Assembly (NCBI GenBank): GCA_017396675.1
Contig: JAFQLB010000026.1
Coordinates: 1 to 64,000, forward strand
Source of the DNA: Lachnospiraceae bacterium
GTDB taxonomy: Bacteria > Bacillota > Clostridia > Lachnospirales > Lachnospiraceae
Direction of reading: 5' to 3'
Length of the DNA: 64,000 nt
Shown: piece after piece, positions 27,709 to 36,259 of the stretch
Layout of the letters: the number at the start of each line of letters is the position of its first letter
How positions within the stretch are numbered: position 1 is the first letter of the stretch
Notes under the pieces: model-generated
What the model was told of the DNA's origin: nothing
Databases searched by the model: none
Seen by the model: the letters and a program-made list of their open reading frames with translations, nothing else
Translations under genes and position numbers: made by a program

Positions 27709-28155
27709 ATGAACGATAAGATAACCGTATTTACGAAAGGACTGCTGGACTTTATGTACTGGGCGGGTATCCTGACCACCGCTCTCGTACCCGCGATTAT
27801 TCATTTTTATGGCAGATACAATTCCTACTTCGCGGAAAATGACTGGCAACTGACACTTCTTTTTTTGCTCTCCGGAGCTCTCGCCGTTCTGATCCTGCAT
27901 CAGCTGCGACAGATCTTCGGCAGCGTGCTGGCCGATGACTGCTTCGTTATGTCCAACGTAGCCAGCCTTCGCCGTATGGGGAATTACGCTTTTGGTATCG
28001 CCGCTCTGGCAGCCCTGCGGATATTCCTTTACCTGACGCCCTCTGTGATCATTGTTATTCTTACCTTCGTCATAGCCGGCCTTTTCAGCAAGGTGCTGGC
28101 TGTGGTATTTGAAAAGGCGATCACCTACAAGCTGGAAAACGATCTGACAATCTGA
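27709..28155 (+). CDS. DUF2975-type four-helix membrane protein
   Basis: 148 residues with four membrane helices (about 15-33, 50-68, 98-112 and 118-136). The arrangement, with a helix after MNDKITVFTKGLLDFMYWAG and a short last tail EKAITYKLENDLTI, is that of the DUF2975 family, whose function is unknown and which almost always sits next to a small XRE-type regulator, as here. The ATG 27709 is 13 bases after GGAGG; a GTG at 27703 in the same frame has better spacing (7 bases) and may be the true start. Confidence 0.75.
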   Translation: MNDKITVFTKGLLDFMYWAGILTTALVPAIIHFYGRYNSYFAENDWQLTLLFLLSGALAVLILHQLRQIFGSVLADDCFVMSNVASLRRMGNYAFGIAALAALRIFLYLTPSVIIVILTFVIAGLFSKVLAVVFEKAITYKLENDLTI

Positions 28156-28169
28156 AGGGGGGAATACAC

Positions 28170-28421
28170 ATGGCGATCAAGATCAATCTGGATGTAGAGA
28201 TGGCACGACAGAAAAAAGGGCTGACGGAGCTGGCCGGAGAAGTGGACATCACTCTGGCAAATCTTTCCATACTAAAAAACAACAAGGCAAAGGCCATTCG
28301 TCTTTCCACTCTGGACGCCATCTGCCGTTCCCTGCACTGTCAGCCCGGCGATATTCTGGAATATGTGGAAACACCGGAAGCTGAGGGGACAAAAACGAAA
28401 CCGGAAGATTCCGATTCATGA
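28170..28421 (+). CDS. Small XRE family transcriptional regulator
   Basis: 83 residues, a single Cro/CI-type helix-turn-helix of the YozG kind: MARQKKGLTELAGEVDITLANLSILKNNKAKAIRLSTLDAICRSL covers all five helices (written here only as the region 11-55). The C-terminal tail is acidic. It begins 14 bases after the DUF2975 gene, a pairing repeated across Firmicutes. It probably represses its own operon; two inverted repeats near the promoter are candidate sites. Confidence 0.85.
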   Translation: MAIKINLDVEMARQKKGLTELAGEVDITLANLSILKNNKAKAIRLSTLDAICRSLHCQPGDILEYVETPEAEGTKTKPEDSDS

Positions 28422-28499
28422 AGCCACACAGACCACCCGCGGGCCAAGAACTTCCGTCCCGGGCGGGCATCCGTAACGAAACAAAGGAGGCACTTATTT

Positions 28500-30158
28500 A
28501 TGGAACCTGTAAACACTGCCACACAGACCATCTTACAGTCACAAGAGCAAGGACAAGCGCAAAATCCAGCGCAAGCGCACAAGCGAACGCCGAATCCCAT
28601 GTTTGTCTTTATGGGAGCCGGAAGCCTGATCTATGCATTTTTTTATACTCTGCTGCTGTACCGCAATCATTCGGGGATCACCTTCCCTTTTTTCGTCGGC
28701 GGGACCTGCTTCTTTTTCTTCTGCTATTTGAAAAAGTGCGGGATTACCGCCGGAAAAGACCGAATACTTCCCGTTGTCGGCCTGATGCTCCTTGGGATCT
28801 CCACCTGCCTGACGGATTCCCCAAGCATCCTTTTTTTGAATAGGCTGGGCGTGCTTCTCCTGTTTTTCTATCTCTTTTTCCATCATTTCTACGAGGACGG
28901 AGACTGGAGCCCCGGCAGATATCTGAGAGCCTTTGTCACAACCGTCGTCTCCTGTTTTCGTCGCCTGTTGCGCCCCGTGCAGGATCTGCGCCTCTTTCTG
29001 AGCGCCGGGCAGACCGGGGATTCCTACCGCAAAAGCAGGGAAAGAACCCGGGATGTCATAAAAGGGATACTCCTCTCCCTTCCCCTGCTGGCCGTTATTT
29101 TGCATCTGCTTGGCAGTGCAGACATCGTATTTGCGGACCTTATCCGCCGGACCTTTCGTTTTGAATTTGATCCCGGCGAGGATCCGGTCGGCATTCTCTC
29201 CATGCTCCTGTTCTCTTTTCTGGCTGCCTACACCCTGATGTGCAGCCTTTCGGAGAGAGCCGTAAAAGAACCTTCCTCAGAGGCAAAGAAGGGAGCGCCC
29301 GCCACAGCCATCACCGTTACCTCCATACTCTGTACGGTCTACGCCCTCTTTTGCTACATTCAGATCTTCTATCTTTTTATCGGAGCCGGGCGGCTTCCGG
29401 AGGGATTTACGTATGCGGCATACGCCAGAGAAGGCTTCTTCCAGCTCTTCTATGTCTGTCTCCTGAATCTGTCGGTGGTGCTTTTCTGCCGCAGCCGTTA
29501 CCGGGAGCACAGGATTCTGAAGGGTACGCTGACCTTTATCTGTCTTTGCACTTATATTATGATCGCTTCCAGCGCATATCGAATGCTGCTTTACATCGAC
29601 GTCTACTACTTAACCTTTCTTCGGCTATTCGTCCTGTGGGCGCTGTTTGTGATCTTCCTGCTGACCGGCGGCGCAGTGCTTTTGATTTACCGGGACGGCT
29701 TCCCTTACGCAAGATACTCTCTGCTGGTGCTGCTGGTATGTTATCTTCCTTTTTCTCTCGCGCGGCCCGACTACTGGATCGCCAGGTACAATCTTTCCTA
29801 CGCCCTGCCAAAGAAGGAAGCCCAGCTTCCAAACGCCCAGGCGAGACAGCATTTTCAGGATTTTTACTACATCAGCCATCTCTCTGCCGACGCCGCTCCC
29901 ATTATCTACCGCCGGGCGGAGGCATTGGGGTATACGCAGGATGACTGGTTTATGGAGTATCAATGGGATCTCTTTCGTCAAAATTATCGGGAGGCGAACG
30001 TCGCCATGCCGTATTCCGGTTACTGGTTCTTTGAGGCTGAAATGTCCTCGGAGGAGCCGGTACCGTTACAAAAAACGCCCGTCCGGAAATGGAATTTTTC
30101 CAGACAGGCGGCATATGAAGCATTCCGGGACTATAACTATACTACCGGCTATTTTTAA
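28500..30158 (+). CDS. DUF4173/DUF4153-like polytopic membrane protein
   Basis: 552 residues. A short Gln-rich N-terminus is followed by roughly 12 hydrophobic helices through residue about 415, then a soluble C-terminal domain of about 130 residues (from NLSYALPKKEAQLPNAQ to the end). This layout and motifs such as GMLLYIDVYYLTFLRLFVLW-like helices fit the DUF4153/DUF4173 family of unknown function. The start codon follows GGAGG. It comes 79 bases after the XRE gene, so it may share the transcript. Its last 17 bases overlap the end of the convergent alcohol dehydrogenase gene. Confidence 0.72.
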   Translation: MEPVNTATQTILQSQEQGQAQNPAQAHKRTPNPMFVFMGAGSLIYAFFYTLLLYRNHSGITFPFFVGGTCFFFFCYLKKCGITAGKDRILPVVGLMLLGISTCLTDSPSILFLNRLGVLLLFFYLFFHHFYEDGDWSPGRYLRAFVTTVVSCFRRLLRPVQDLRLFLSAGQTGDSYRKSRERTRDVIKGILLSLPLLAVILHLLGSADIVFADLIRRTFRFEFDPGEDPVGILSMLLFSFLAAYTLMCSLSERAVKEPSSEAKKGAPATAITVTSILCTVYALFCYIQIFYLFIGAGRLPEGFTYAAYAREGFFQLFYVCLLNLSVVLFCRSRYREHRILKGTLTFICLCTYIMIASSAYRMLLYIDVYYLTFLRLFVLWALFVIFLLTGGAVLLIYRDGFPYARYSLLVLLVCYLPFSLARPDYWIARYNLSYALPKKEAQLPNAQARQHFQDFYYISHLSADAAPIIYRRAEALGYTQDDWFMEYQWDLFRQNYREANVAMPYSGYWFFEAEMSSEEPVPLQKTPVRKWNFSRQAAYEAFRDYNYTTGYF

Positions 30159-31311
30159 AAATCTCCTTTACCCGCTCATAGTCAAGCTCCACATAGGAGG
30201 GCAGCGTCCGTTGCCTGTGATACGTACACAGGTCTGCCAAACGATCGACGCTGTCGGAGGAGATACCAAACTCTCTCAGCTTCAGAGGCATTCCCAGAGA
30301 ACGGAAATACTCCTCCATGGCTTCGATTCCCAGAAGAGAGGCAGCCACATCGTCCGCTTCCGTCACTCCCCATACATTTCTGGCGAAGCGGGCAAAACGC
30401 TGCGGGGCGTGAGGATACATATATCTGGCCCAGGCAGGATACATAACTGCCAAGCCTGCGCCGTGAGCTACCACATCATATTCACCGCTGACGGCATGCT
30501 CCAGCTGATGCACCACTGTGGCAAATTCTCTGCCGCAGCCGGTAAGATCGTTGTGGGATAAATTGGAGGCCCACATGATCTCCGCTCTCGCCTCATAATC
30601 CCGGGGGTCGGCCATCACCCTGCTGCCGGCACTGATTACCGAGCGCAGCAGCCCTTCCGCAATCTGATCCGTCAGCTCCGTATCCGGACACACACCAAAA
30701 TACCGTTCCATGGTATGAGACATAATATCCACGATGCCGCAGGCTGTCTGATAGGGTCCAAGGCTCATGGTAAGCTCCGGGTTACAGATGGCAAAAAGAC
30801 ATCTGTTAAAATCACTGTTATATCCCCTTTTCATATTCTCTTCCGGGTTGGTGATTACCGCAGAAGCACTCATCTCACTGCCTGCAGCCGCCATGGTGGG
30901 TACGGCTCCCACGGGAAGGGCACCTGTGGATTCTGCTTTTTTTGTAAACAGATCCCACACATCACAAGTGTTTACCACCCCCGCAGCTGTGGCCTTGGCA
31001 GAGTCAATCACACTTCCGCCTCCCACTGCCAGAATCATCTCCACCTGCTCTTGGCGGGCGGTCTCTATGGATTTCCTTACAAAATCCAGCTTGGGATTGG
31101 GCTCTACCCCGCCCGCTTCTATCACCCGGATCCCTTCCGCTCTCAGGGATTCCATGATCTCATCATACAGCCCGCTTCGTTTGATGCTGTTTTGCCCGTA
31201 CATCAGCATGATACTGCCGTAGCCGTAGCCCCTTATAATCTTTCCTACCTCTCTGTGCTTTCCTTTTCCGAAAATCATTTTCGTGGGCGTATAGTAAATA
31301 AAATCCTTCAT
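30142..31311 (-). CDS. Iron-containing alcohol dehydrogenase
   Basis: 389 residues, group III alcohol dehydrogenase of the butanol dehydrogenase (BdhA/YqhD) branch. NAD(P) motif GGGSVIDSAKATAAG near residue 95; metal ligands Asp and His in GIVDIMSHTMERYF and the two His in VVHQLEHAVSGEYDVVAHGAGLAV, all intact. It reduces aldehydes to alcohols in fermentation or detoxification. The start is set at 31311; the ATG at 31323 lies directly on the AGGAG site. It converges on and overlaps the DUF4173-like gene by 17 bases. Confidence 0.92.
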   Translation of the reverse strand: MKDFIYYTPTKMIFGKGKHREVGKIIRGYGYGSIMLMYGQNSIKRSGLYDEIMESLRAEGIRVIEAGGVEPNPKLDFVRKSIETARQEQVEMILAVGGGSVIDSAKATAAGVVNTCDVWDLFTKKAESTGALPVGAVPTMAAAGSEMSASAVITNPEENMKRGYNSDFNRCLFAICNPELTMSLGPYQTACGIVDIMSHTMERYFGVCPDTELTDQIAEGLLRSVISAGSRVMADPRDYEARAEIMWASNLSHNDLTGCGREFATVVHQLEHAVSGEYDVVAHGAGLAVMYPAWARYMYPHAPQRFARFARNVWGVTEADDVAASLLGIEAMEEYFRSLGMPLKLREFGISSDSVDRLADLCTYHRQRTLPSYVELDYERVKEIFKNSR

Positions 31312-31380
31312 ATCGTCTCTCATCTCCTTCTTCTTTTTGAATCCACACCCATTGTATCACAGATTCACACAGATTGTACA

Positions 31381-31409
31381 TTGACAATTCCGACTTTATT
31401 TCATATAAT
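31381..31409 (+). promoter_or_regulatory. Consensus promoter of the cobalamin operon
   Basis: Perfect TTGACA (31381-31386), 17-base spacer, perfect TATAAT (31404-31409), followed within about 20 bases by the cobalamin riboswitch. The full match to consensus suggests strong transcription limited by the riboswitch. Confidence 0.85.
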
Positions 31410-31424
31410 CACACTAATCGAAAA

Positions 31425-31610
31425 CCGTTTAAGTGCCGTGGATTTCGCGGGGAATCCACGGAGAATAGCGAATCCGGTGAGAATCCGGAACGGTACCGCC
31501 ACTGTATGCGTGGAGGCGCCGCACGCGGCGAAAGTCAGCCATTGGGTAATATCCTGAGAAGGCAGTGCGGAGTGCTTATGACATGTAAGTCAGGAGACCT
31601 GCTTAAACGG
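31425..31610 (+). ncRNA. Cobalamin riboswitch (B12 aptamer)
   Basis: The conserved blocks appear in order: AAGTGCCGTGG, AGAATAGCGAATCCGGTGAG, ACCGCCACTGTA, GTCAGCC, CTGAGAAGGCA and the closing GTAAGTCAGGAGACCTGC. These form the adenosylcobalamin aptamer. It precedes the B12 uptake and assembly genes and is followed by a strong terminator hairpin at 31670-31699, so bound cobalamin should stop transcription. Confidence 0.95.
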
Positions 31611-31647
31611 AATTGCTTTTGACTCCCGAGTATGGAGGAACAGCAAC

Positions 31648-31791
31648 ATGGATGCTTTGCAGAAAACCGGCTGCGGCAGTCAGATGAGACTGCCGCAGCT
31701 TTCCTATTTCTTGTTCTGTTTATTTTGTTCATTTTGTTCCTTATGTTCCTCCCGTCCCATGTATTTTGGGGAAATGCTTCCCGGAATATAA
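31648..31791 (+). CDS. Possible 47-residue Cys-rich leader ORF after the riboswitch
   Basis: ATG 31648 follows a good GGAGGA site by eight bases and opens 47 codons ending at 31791, 29 bases before btuF. The second half contains repeated F/L-Cys units (FLFCLFCSFCSLCSS). The frame spans the terminator hairpin and its T-rich tail, so the Cys/Phe repeats may only reflect that tail. It could be a translated leader that modulates the hairpin, or a chance frame. No family recognised. Confidence 0.3.
   Translation: MDALQKTGCGSQMRLPQLSYFLFCLFCSFCSLCSSRPMYFGEMLPGI
31670..31712 (+). terminator. Riboswitch-controlled intrinsic terminator
   Basis: A perfect 12-bp stem (31670-31681 with 31688-31699, GCTGCGGCAGTC and its complement) with a six-base loop, followed by TTTCCTATTTCTTG. 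It lies 60 bases after the B12 aptamer and is the likely expression platform. Confidence 0.8.
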
Positions 31792-31819
31792 AAACCACAA
31801 CCCTTAGGAGGAACAACAC

Positions 31820-32860
31820 ATGAAACACATGAAACACGTAAAACACACGCAACGTAAAAAACGCATGGTCCGCACACTTTCGATTCTGTGCCTGCTCTTT
31901 TTTGCCTTATTGTTCACAGGCTGCACAAGCACGGACACTGCTGCCGAGACCCAGGATGTCCCCGCCCAGGAAACTGCCGCCGAGACCCAGGATGTCCCTG
32001 CTCAGGAAACTGCCGCCGGGACTCAAGATGTCCCCGACGCAGTGACAGTTATTGATATGATGGGCCGCACCATCACGCTTGAGGAGCCTGCCCGACGCAT
32101 TGTCGCTCTCACCGCCTCCGACTGCGAGATCCTGTACGCCATCGGTGCAGGTGATACCCTGGTGGGCCGCGGTACCTACTGCGATTATCCGGCAGAGGTT
32201 CTTGAAGTTCCCGCGGTAGAATCCGGTGCCAACACCAACATTGAAGAGATCATAGCCTTAAAGCCGGATGTGCTTCTGATGAGCGATATGGCTCAGACAG
32301 AAGACCAGATTGCCCAGCTGGAAGCTGCCGGTATTCAGGTAGTAGTCAGCGAAGCCGTAGACATCGAGGGTGTATATTACGCCATTGAGATGATCGGTAC
32401 CCTGATGGGGCTTGAGGAAAATGCGGCAGCCGTGATCGACAGTATGAAAGCTACCTTTTCCGATATCGCCCAACGCGCCTCCGGGGACGGCAGTGAGACC
32501 ATCTATTTTGAAGTCTCTCCCCTGCAGTACGGACTCTGGACTGCCGGTACCCATACCTTTATGGATGAGATTGCCTCTATGCTGGGCCTGACCAACTGCT
32601 TCGCCGATGTAAACGGCTGGGGAGAAATTTCCGAGGAGCAGCTGTTGGAGCGTAATCCGGATTATATCGTGACGATCACCATGTATTTCGGCGAAGGGCC
32701 TACCCCCGAAGAGGAAATTCTTTCCCGGGCCGGCTGGGAAAATGTCACCGCCGTACAAAATAAAGCAATCCTGAACCTTCAGAACAATGAGCTGTCCCGA
32801 CCCGCGCCCCGCCTGGCTGACGGTGCCCGAATGCTCTTTGAGTTCATTTACGGAGAATGA
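31820..32860 (+). CDS. btuF: Corrinoid ABC transporter substrate-binding lipoprotein
   Basis: 346 residues. N-terminal signal with lipobox LFTGC (Cys about residue 35), so it is anchored outside the membrane. A linker of 12-residue repeats based on TAAETQDVPAQE follows (31937-32044), then a periplasmic-binding domain of the BtuF/FhuD helical-backbone type (IVALTASDCEILYAIGAGDTLVG, IEEIIALKPDVLLMSDM, RPAPRLADGARMLFEFI). It is the first gene behind the cobalamin riboswitch and next to the permease and ATPase, so corrinoid is the natural ligand. Confidence 0.92.
   Translation: MKHMKHVKHTQRKKRMVRTLSILCLLFFALLFTGCTSTDTAAETQDVPAQETAAETQDVPAQETAAGTQDVPDAVTVIDMMGRTITLEEPARRIVALTASDCEILYAIGAGDTLVGRGTYCDYPAEVLEVPAVESGANTNIEEIIALKPDVLLMSDMAQTEDQIAQLEAAGIQVVVSEAVDIEGVYYAIEMIGTLMGLEENAAAVIDSMKATFSDIAQRASGDGSETIYFEVSPLQYGLWTAGTHTFMDEIASMLGLTNCFADVNGWGEISEEQLLERNPDYIVTITMYFGEGPTPEEEILSRAGWENVTAVQNKAILNLQNNELSRPAPRLADGARMLFEFIYGE
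31937..32044 (+). repeat. Three 36-bp tandem repeats within btuF
   Basis: Units at 31937-31972, 31973-32008 and 32009-32044 encode TAAETQDVPAQE twice and a degenerate third copy. The first two differ at few positions, mostly silent. They form the flexible tether between lipid anchor and binding domain. Confidence 0.85.
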
Positions 32861-32867
32861 AGTACAG

Positions 32868-33896
32868 ATGAAAAAAAGGGCTGAACATTTTCGCACAATG
32901 GAATACATCATCTTTACCGCTGTTACCCTTGCGGTGCTTGCCGGCTGTATCTGTATCGGCAGTGTTTCGATCCCCTTGAAGGATACCGTTACCGTTATCC
33001 GAAACGCCGTCACGGGTACGCCGCAGCCGGAGGCTCTGGCCGTATCCATCATTCTGTCGGTGCGACTTCCCCGGGTTCTGTGCGTGGCTCTCTCCGGTGC
33101 CGCGCTGGCTCTGTCCGGTGCTGCCATGCAGGGACTTTTGAAAAACCCTCTGGCCGACGGCTCCACCCTGGGTGTATCCTCCGGTGCGTCTTTGGGAGCT
33201 GTCATTGCCATTGCTTTCGGTATCCGCTTTCCTGCGCTGCCCTTCGCGGGAACCATGATCATGGCCATTGTTTTTGCATTCCTGTCCCTGCTCATGATTC
33301 TGGGACTTTCCTACAAGCTGGACTACTCACTGTCCACCAATACCATCATACTCATCGGTGTAATCTATTCCATGTTTGTGTCCAGCATTATGAATGTGAT
33401 CATTGCCTTTGCCGGTGATAAGGTCAAGGATATCACCTTCTGGACACTGGGCAGCCTGCAGAACTCCAACTATCAAAACGTCCTGATTCTGACAGGCGCC
33501 TTTGCTGTCTGCGGCAGCATCCTGTTCTTCCGTGCCCGGGAGCTGAACGCCTTTGCCGTGGGAGAGGACAATGCACGACATGTGGGCGTGGATGTGAGAC
33601 GCACCAAGCTGATCGTCCTGATCACGGTTTCCGTTCTCATCGGTGTCTGCGTCTCCATCGGAGGCACCATCAGCTTTGTAGGACTGGTCACCCCTCACAT
33701 GGTGCGTATGCTGGTGGGACCCAATCACAGGCGTCTCCTGCCGGCTTCCGCCTTTGGCGGCGCCGTATTTCTGCTTCTGGCAGATCTGGCAGCCCGCATC
33801 CTGCTCAGTCCCATTGAGCTGCCCATCGGTGTGGTGACCAGCCTTGTAGGTGCACTTGTATTTATTTTCATTTTTTATCAGACAAGAAAGAGGTGA
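32868..33896 (+). CDS. btuC: Corrinoid ABC transporter permease (FecCD family)
   Basis: About 342 residues with ten hydrophobic helices. FecCD family motifs are plain: VRLPRVLCVALSGAALALSG, AAMQGLLKNPLADGSTLGV, SSGASLGAVIAIAFG, and the cytoplasmic coupling helix GGTISFVGLVTPHMVRMLVGPNHR. It forms the membrane channel of the BtuCDF importer. The ATG 32868 is taken; it lies eight bases after the btuF stop, with GGAGA inside the btuF end as ribosome site. Confidence 0.93.
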   Translation: MKKRAEHFRTMEYIIFTAVTLAVLAGCICIGSVSIPLKDTVTVIRNAVTGTPQPEALAVSIILSVRLPRVLCVALSGAALALSGAAMQGLLKNPLADGSTLGVSSGASLGAVIAIAFGIRFPALPFAGTMIMAIVFAFLSLLMILGLSYKLDYSLSTNTIILIGVIYSMFVSSIMNVIIAFAGDKVKDITFWTLGSLQNSNYQNVLILTGAFAVCGSILFFRARELNAFAVGEDNARHVGVDVRRTKLIVLITVSVLIGVCVSIGGTISFVGLVTPHMVRMLVGPNHRRLLPASAFGGAVFLLLADLAARILLSPIELPIGVVTSLVGALVFIFIFYQTRKR

Positions 33897-33902
33897 GCTG
33901 CC

Positions 33903-34667
33903 ATGCTGGAAGTAAAGGATCTTACGGTGGTCTACGGTACTCACACTGTCATCGACGATCTCAGCTTTCGTATTGAAGAGGGACAATGGCTGATGGTGGT
34001 GGGACCCAACGGAGCCGGAAAATCCACCGTTTTAAACGCCGTTACCCAGGGGGCACCCTATACCGGCTCCATCCTTTTGAACGGTACCGATATCAAAAGG
34101 CAAAAGCCTTCCGCACGTGCCAGACAGATTGGTGTATTGGCTCAGAATCACCATGTAAGCTATGATTTTACCGTAGAGGAAATCGTAAGACTGGGACGAT
34201 ATGCATATGCTTCCGGCCTCTTTTCAGGCTCCGGGGATGGGGATGAAGGAGCCGTGGAATACGCCATGGAGCTGACGGGTATGACCCCCAAGCGCAATCA
34301 GTCCGTTCTGACCTTATCCGGCGGCGAGCTGCAGCGTACCTTTCTGGCTCAGGTCCTGGCTCAGAATCCCCGGCTGCTTTTGTTGGATGAGCCCACCAAC
34401 CATCTGGATCTGGTCTATCAAAAGCAGATTTTTGCCCTCATCGGCCAATGGCTGAAAACACCGGGCCGGGCCGTGCTGAGCGTGGTTCACGATCTCTCTC
34501 TTGCCAGAGCCTTCGGTACGGATGCTCTTTTGATGCACAAAGGAAAGGCTGTGGCGCAGGGAAAGACAGGTGCTGTTTTATCCCCGGAAACCTTGGATCC
34601 CGTTTACGGGATGGATGTATATGAATGGATGAGGACCATGCTGTCTCAATGGTCTTTGGAGGAATAG
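33903..34667 (+). CDS. btuD: Corrinoid ABC transporter ATP-binding protein
   Basis: 254 residues. Walker A GPNGAGKST, Q-loop VLAQNHH, signature LSGGELQRTFLAQ, Walker B LLLLDEPTNHLDL and switch His in VVHDLSLARAFG are all present. It pairs with the permease and lipoprotein just upstream; the start is six bases after the permease stop. Ends four bases before cobT, joining transport with assembly. Confidence 0.94.
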   Translation: MLEVKDLTVVYGTHTVIDDLSFRIEEGQWLMVVGPNGAGKSTVLNAVTQGAPYTGSILLNGTDIKRQKPSARARQIGVLAQNHHVSYDFTVEEIVRLGRYAYASGLFSGSGDGDEGAVEYAMELTGMTPKRNQSVLTLSGGELQRTFLAQVLAQNPRLLLLDEPTNHLDLVYQKQIFALIGQWLKTPGRAVLSVVHDLSLARAFGTDALLMHKGKAVAQGKTGAVLSPETLDPVYGMDVYEWMRTMLSQWSLEE

Positions 34668-34670
34668 AAG

Positions 34671-35738
34671 ATGTTGGATTTTACGGAGCTTAACCGCAGG
34701 ATTGCTCTCCCCGATGAAGCTGCCGCCGCTTTGGCCGAGGCACATTGGGACAGCATTGCCAAGCCGCTGAAGGGACTTGGGGAGCTGGAAACCATGGTAA
34801 CCGGGATTGCCGCATTGACCGGCACCCCCCGGGTCTGCCTCGGCAAACAGGCTGTGGTGGTCTTTTGTGCCGATAACGGTGTGGTGGCCGAGGGTGTTAC
34901 TCAGACCGACGCTTCCGTCACCGCAACCATGGCAGGGCAGATTCGGGACCATCGCTCCTCGGTTTGCCGGATGGCCGCCGCAGCCGACGCGGAGGTTTTT
35001 CCTGTGGATATGGGAATGCTGCATCCCGTAGAAGGTGTGGAGGGCTGCCATATTGCCGACGGCACCGGCAATATCGCCCTGGGTCCCGCTATGACGAGAG
35101 AACAGGCATGCCTGGGAATCTCCTACGGTATCCGGCTTGTAAAAAAATATGCAGACCTTGGATATGGGCTGCTGGCTACGGGAGAAATGGGAATCGGAAA
35201 TACCACCTCCTCCGCTGCAGTGGCTTGTGTACTGCTGGGACTTCCGGCGAAGACCGTCACCGGACGGGGGGCGGGGCTCTCCGATGAAGGGCTGCGCCGC
35301 AAACAGGAGGTCATTGAAAGAGCCATTGCCGCAAACCGACCCAACCCGAAGGATGCTCTGGATGTCCTTGCGAAGCTTGGCGGCTTTGATATTGCCGGCA
35401 TGACAGGGCTGTTTCTGGGCGGCGCCCTTTATCGCGTTCCCATCCTGATGGACGGCCTCATCAGCTCCGTTGCCGCACTGATCGCCACCCGCCTTTGTCC
35501 CCGCTGCCGCTGTGCCCTATTCGCCAGCCATACCTCGGCGGAACCGGCTGCGGACAGGATCCTGAAGGAACTGGGGCTGAGAGCAGTTCTGCATGCCCAT
35601 ATGAAACTGGGGGAAGGAACCGGTGCGGTCTGTATGATTCCTTTGCTGCGTATGGCGCTGGCTGTTTACAACAGCTCTGCTGCTTTCACCGATATCGGAG
35701 TCCTGCAATACCAAAAGCTGGAAGGAGAAGAACCATGA
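34671..35738 (+). CDS. cobT: Nicotinate-nucleotide:dimethylbenzimidazole phosphoribosyltransferase
   Basis: 355 residues. Family motifs: ADNGVVAEGVTQTDASVTA near residue 65, TGEMGIGNTTSSAAVA near 172, and the catalytic Glu in MKLGEGTGAVCMIPLL near 317. CobT makes alpha-ribazole phosphate (or another lower-ligand nucleotide) from nicotinate mononucleotide. It is the first enzyme of the nucleotide loop branch in this operon. The stop overlaps the cobU start as ATGA. Confidence 0.96.
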   Translation: MLDFTELNRRIALPDEAAAALAEAHWDSIAKPLKGLGELETMVTGIAALTGTPRVCLGKQAVVVFCADNGVVAEGVTQTDASVTATMAGQIRDHRSSVCRMAAAADAEVFPVDMGMLHPVEGVEGCHIADGTGNIALGPAMTREQACLGISYGIRLVKKYADLGYGLLATGEMGIGNTTSSAAVACVLLGLPAKTVTGRGAGLSDEGLRRKQEVIERAIAANRPNPKDALDVLAKLGGFDIAGMTGLFLGGALYRVPILMDGLISSVAALIATRLCPRCRCALFASHTSAEPAADRILKELGLRAVLHAHMKLGEGTGAVCMIPLLRMALAVYNSSAAFTDIGVLQYQKLEGEEP

Positions 35739-36259
35739 TGATGTTACTTACCGGCGGCTCCGCCTGCGGAAAAAGTTCCTATGCGGAAGCACTGTGTCTT
35801 CGTTTTTCCATGCCCCGCTATTATATTGCTGCCATGCGGCCCTACGGAGAAGGCAGTGAGGAAAAAATTGCCCGCCATCGTACCATGCGTGCCGACAAGG
35901 GTTTTGTGACGGTGGAACGATATACCGGGTTGTCCGGATTGCTTCTTCCCCACCGCGGCATCGCACTTTTGGAGTGTATCTGCAACCTGACGGCAAATGA
36001 GATGTTTGATGAACAGGGAAACATAAAGGATCCCTTTGATGCGGTCATAAGCGGTGTGGCGACGCTTTATAGGCAGTGCCGGCATCTCATCGTTGTTACC
36101 AACGATGTGGGCAGTGACAGCAAAGGCTACGATCCCGGAACAAGAGCCTATATACGGGCACTGGGGCGAATCAATGCCACCCTGGCCGGGCAGGCGGATC
36201 ATGTCTATGAACTGGTCTGCGGCATTCCCATCCCGCTGAAAGGAGAACTGCTCCCATGA
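35735..36259 (+). CDS. cobU: Adenosylcobinamide kinase / guanylyltransferase
   Basis: 174 residues, normal length. P-loop TGGSACGKSSYAE (residues 6-18), the guanylylated His region EEKIARHRTMRADKG (His48), and the second-half motif TNDVGSDSKGYDPGTRAYIRALGRINATLA ending in the GIPIPLKGE loop are all there. It phosphorylates cobinamide and attaches GMP, giving AdoCbi-GDP for CobS. The sequence TNDVGS departs from the common NEVG form. Starts inside the cobT stop (ATGA) and its own stop overlaps cobS by four bases. Confidence 0.94.
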   Translation: MMMLLTGGSACGKSSYAEALCLRFSMPRYYIAAMRPYGEGSEEKIARHRTMRADKGFVTVERYTGLSGLLLPHRGIALLECICNLTANEMFDEQGNIKDPFDAVISGVATLYRQCRHLIVVTNDVGSDSKGYDPGTRAYIRALGRINATLAGQADHVYELVCGIPIPLKGELLP

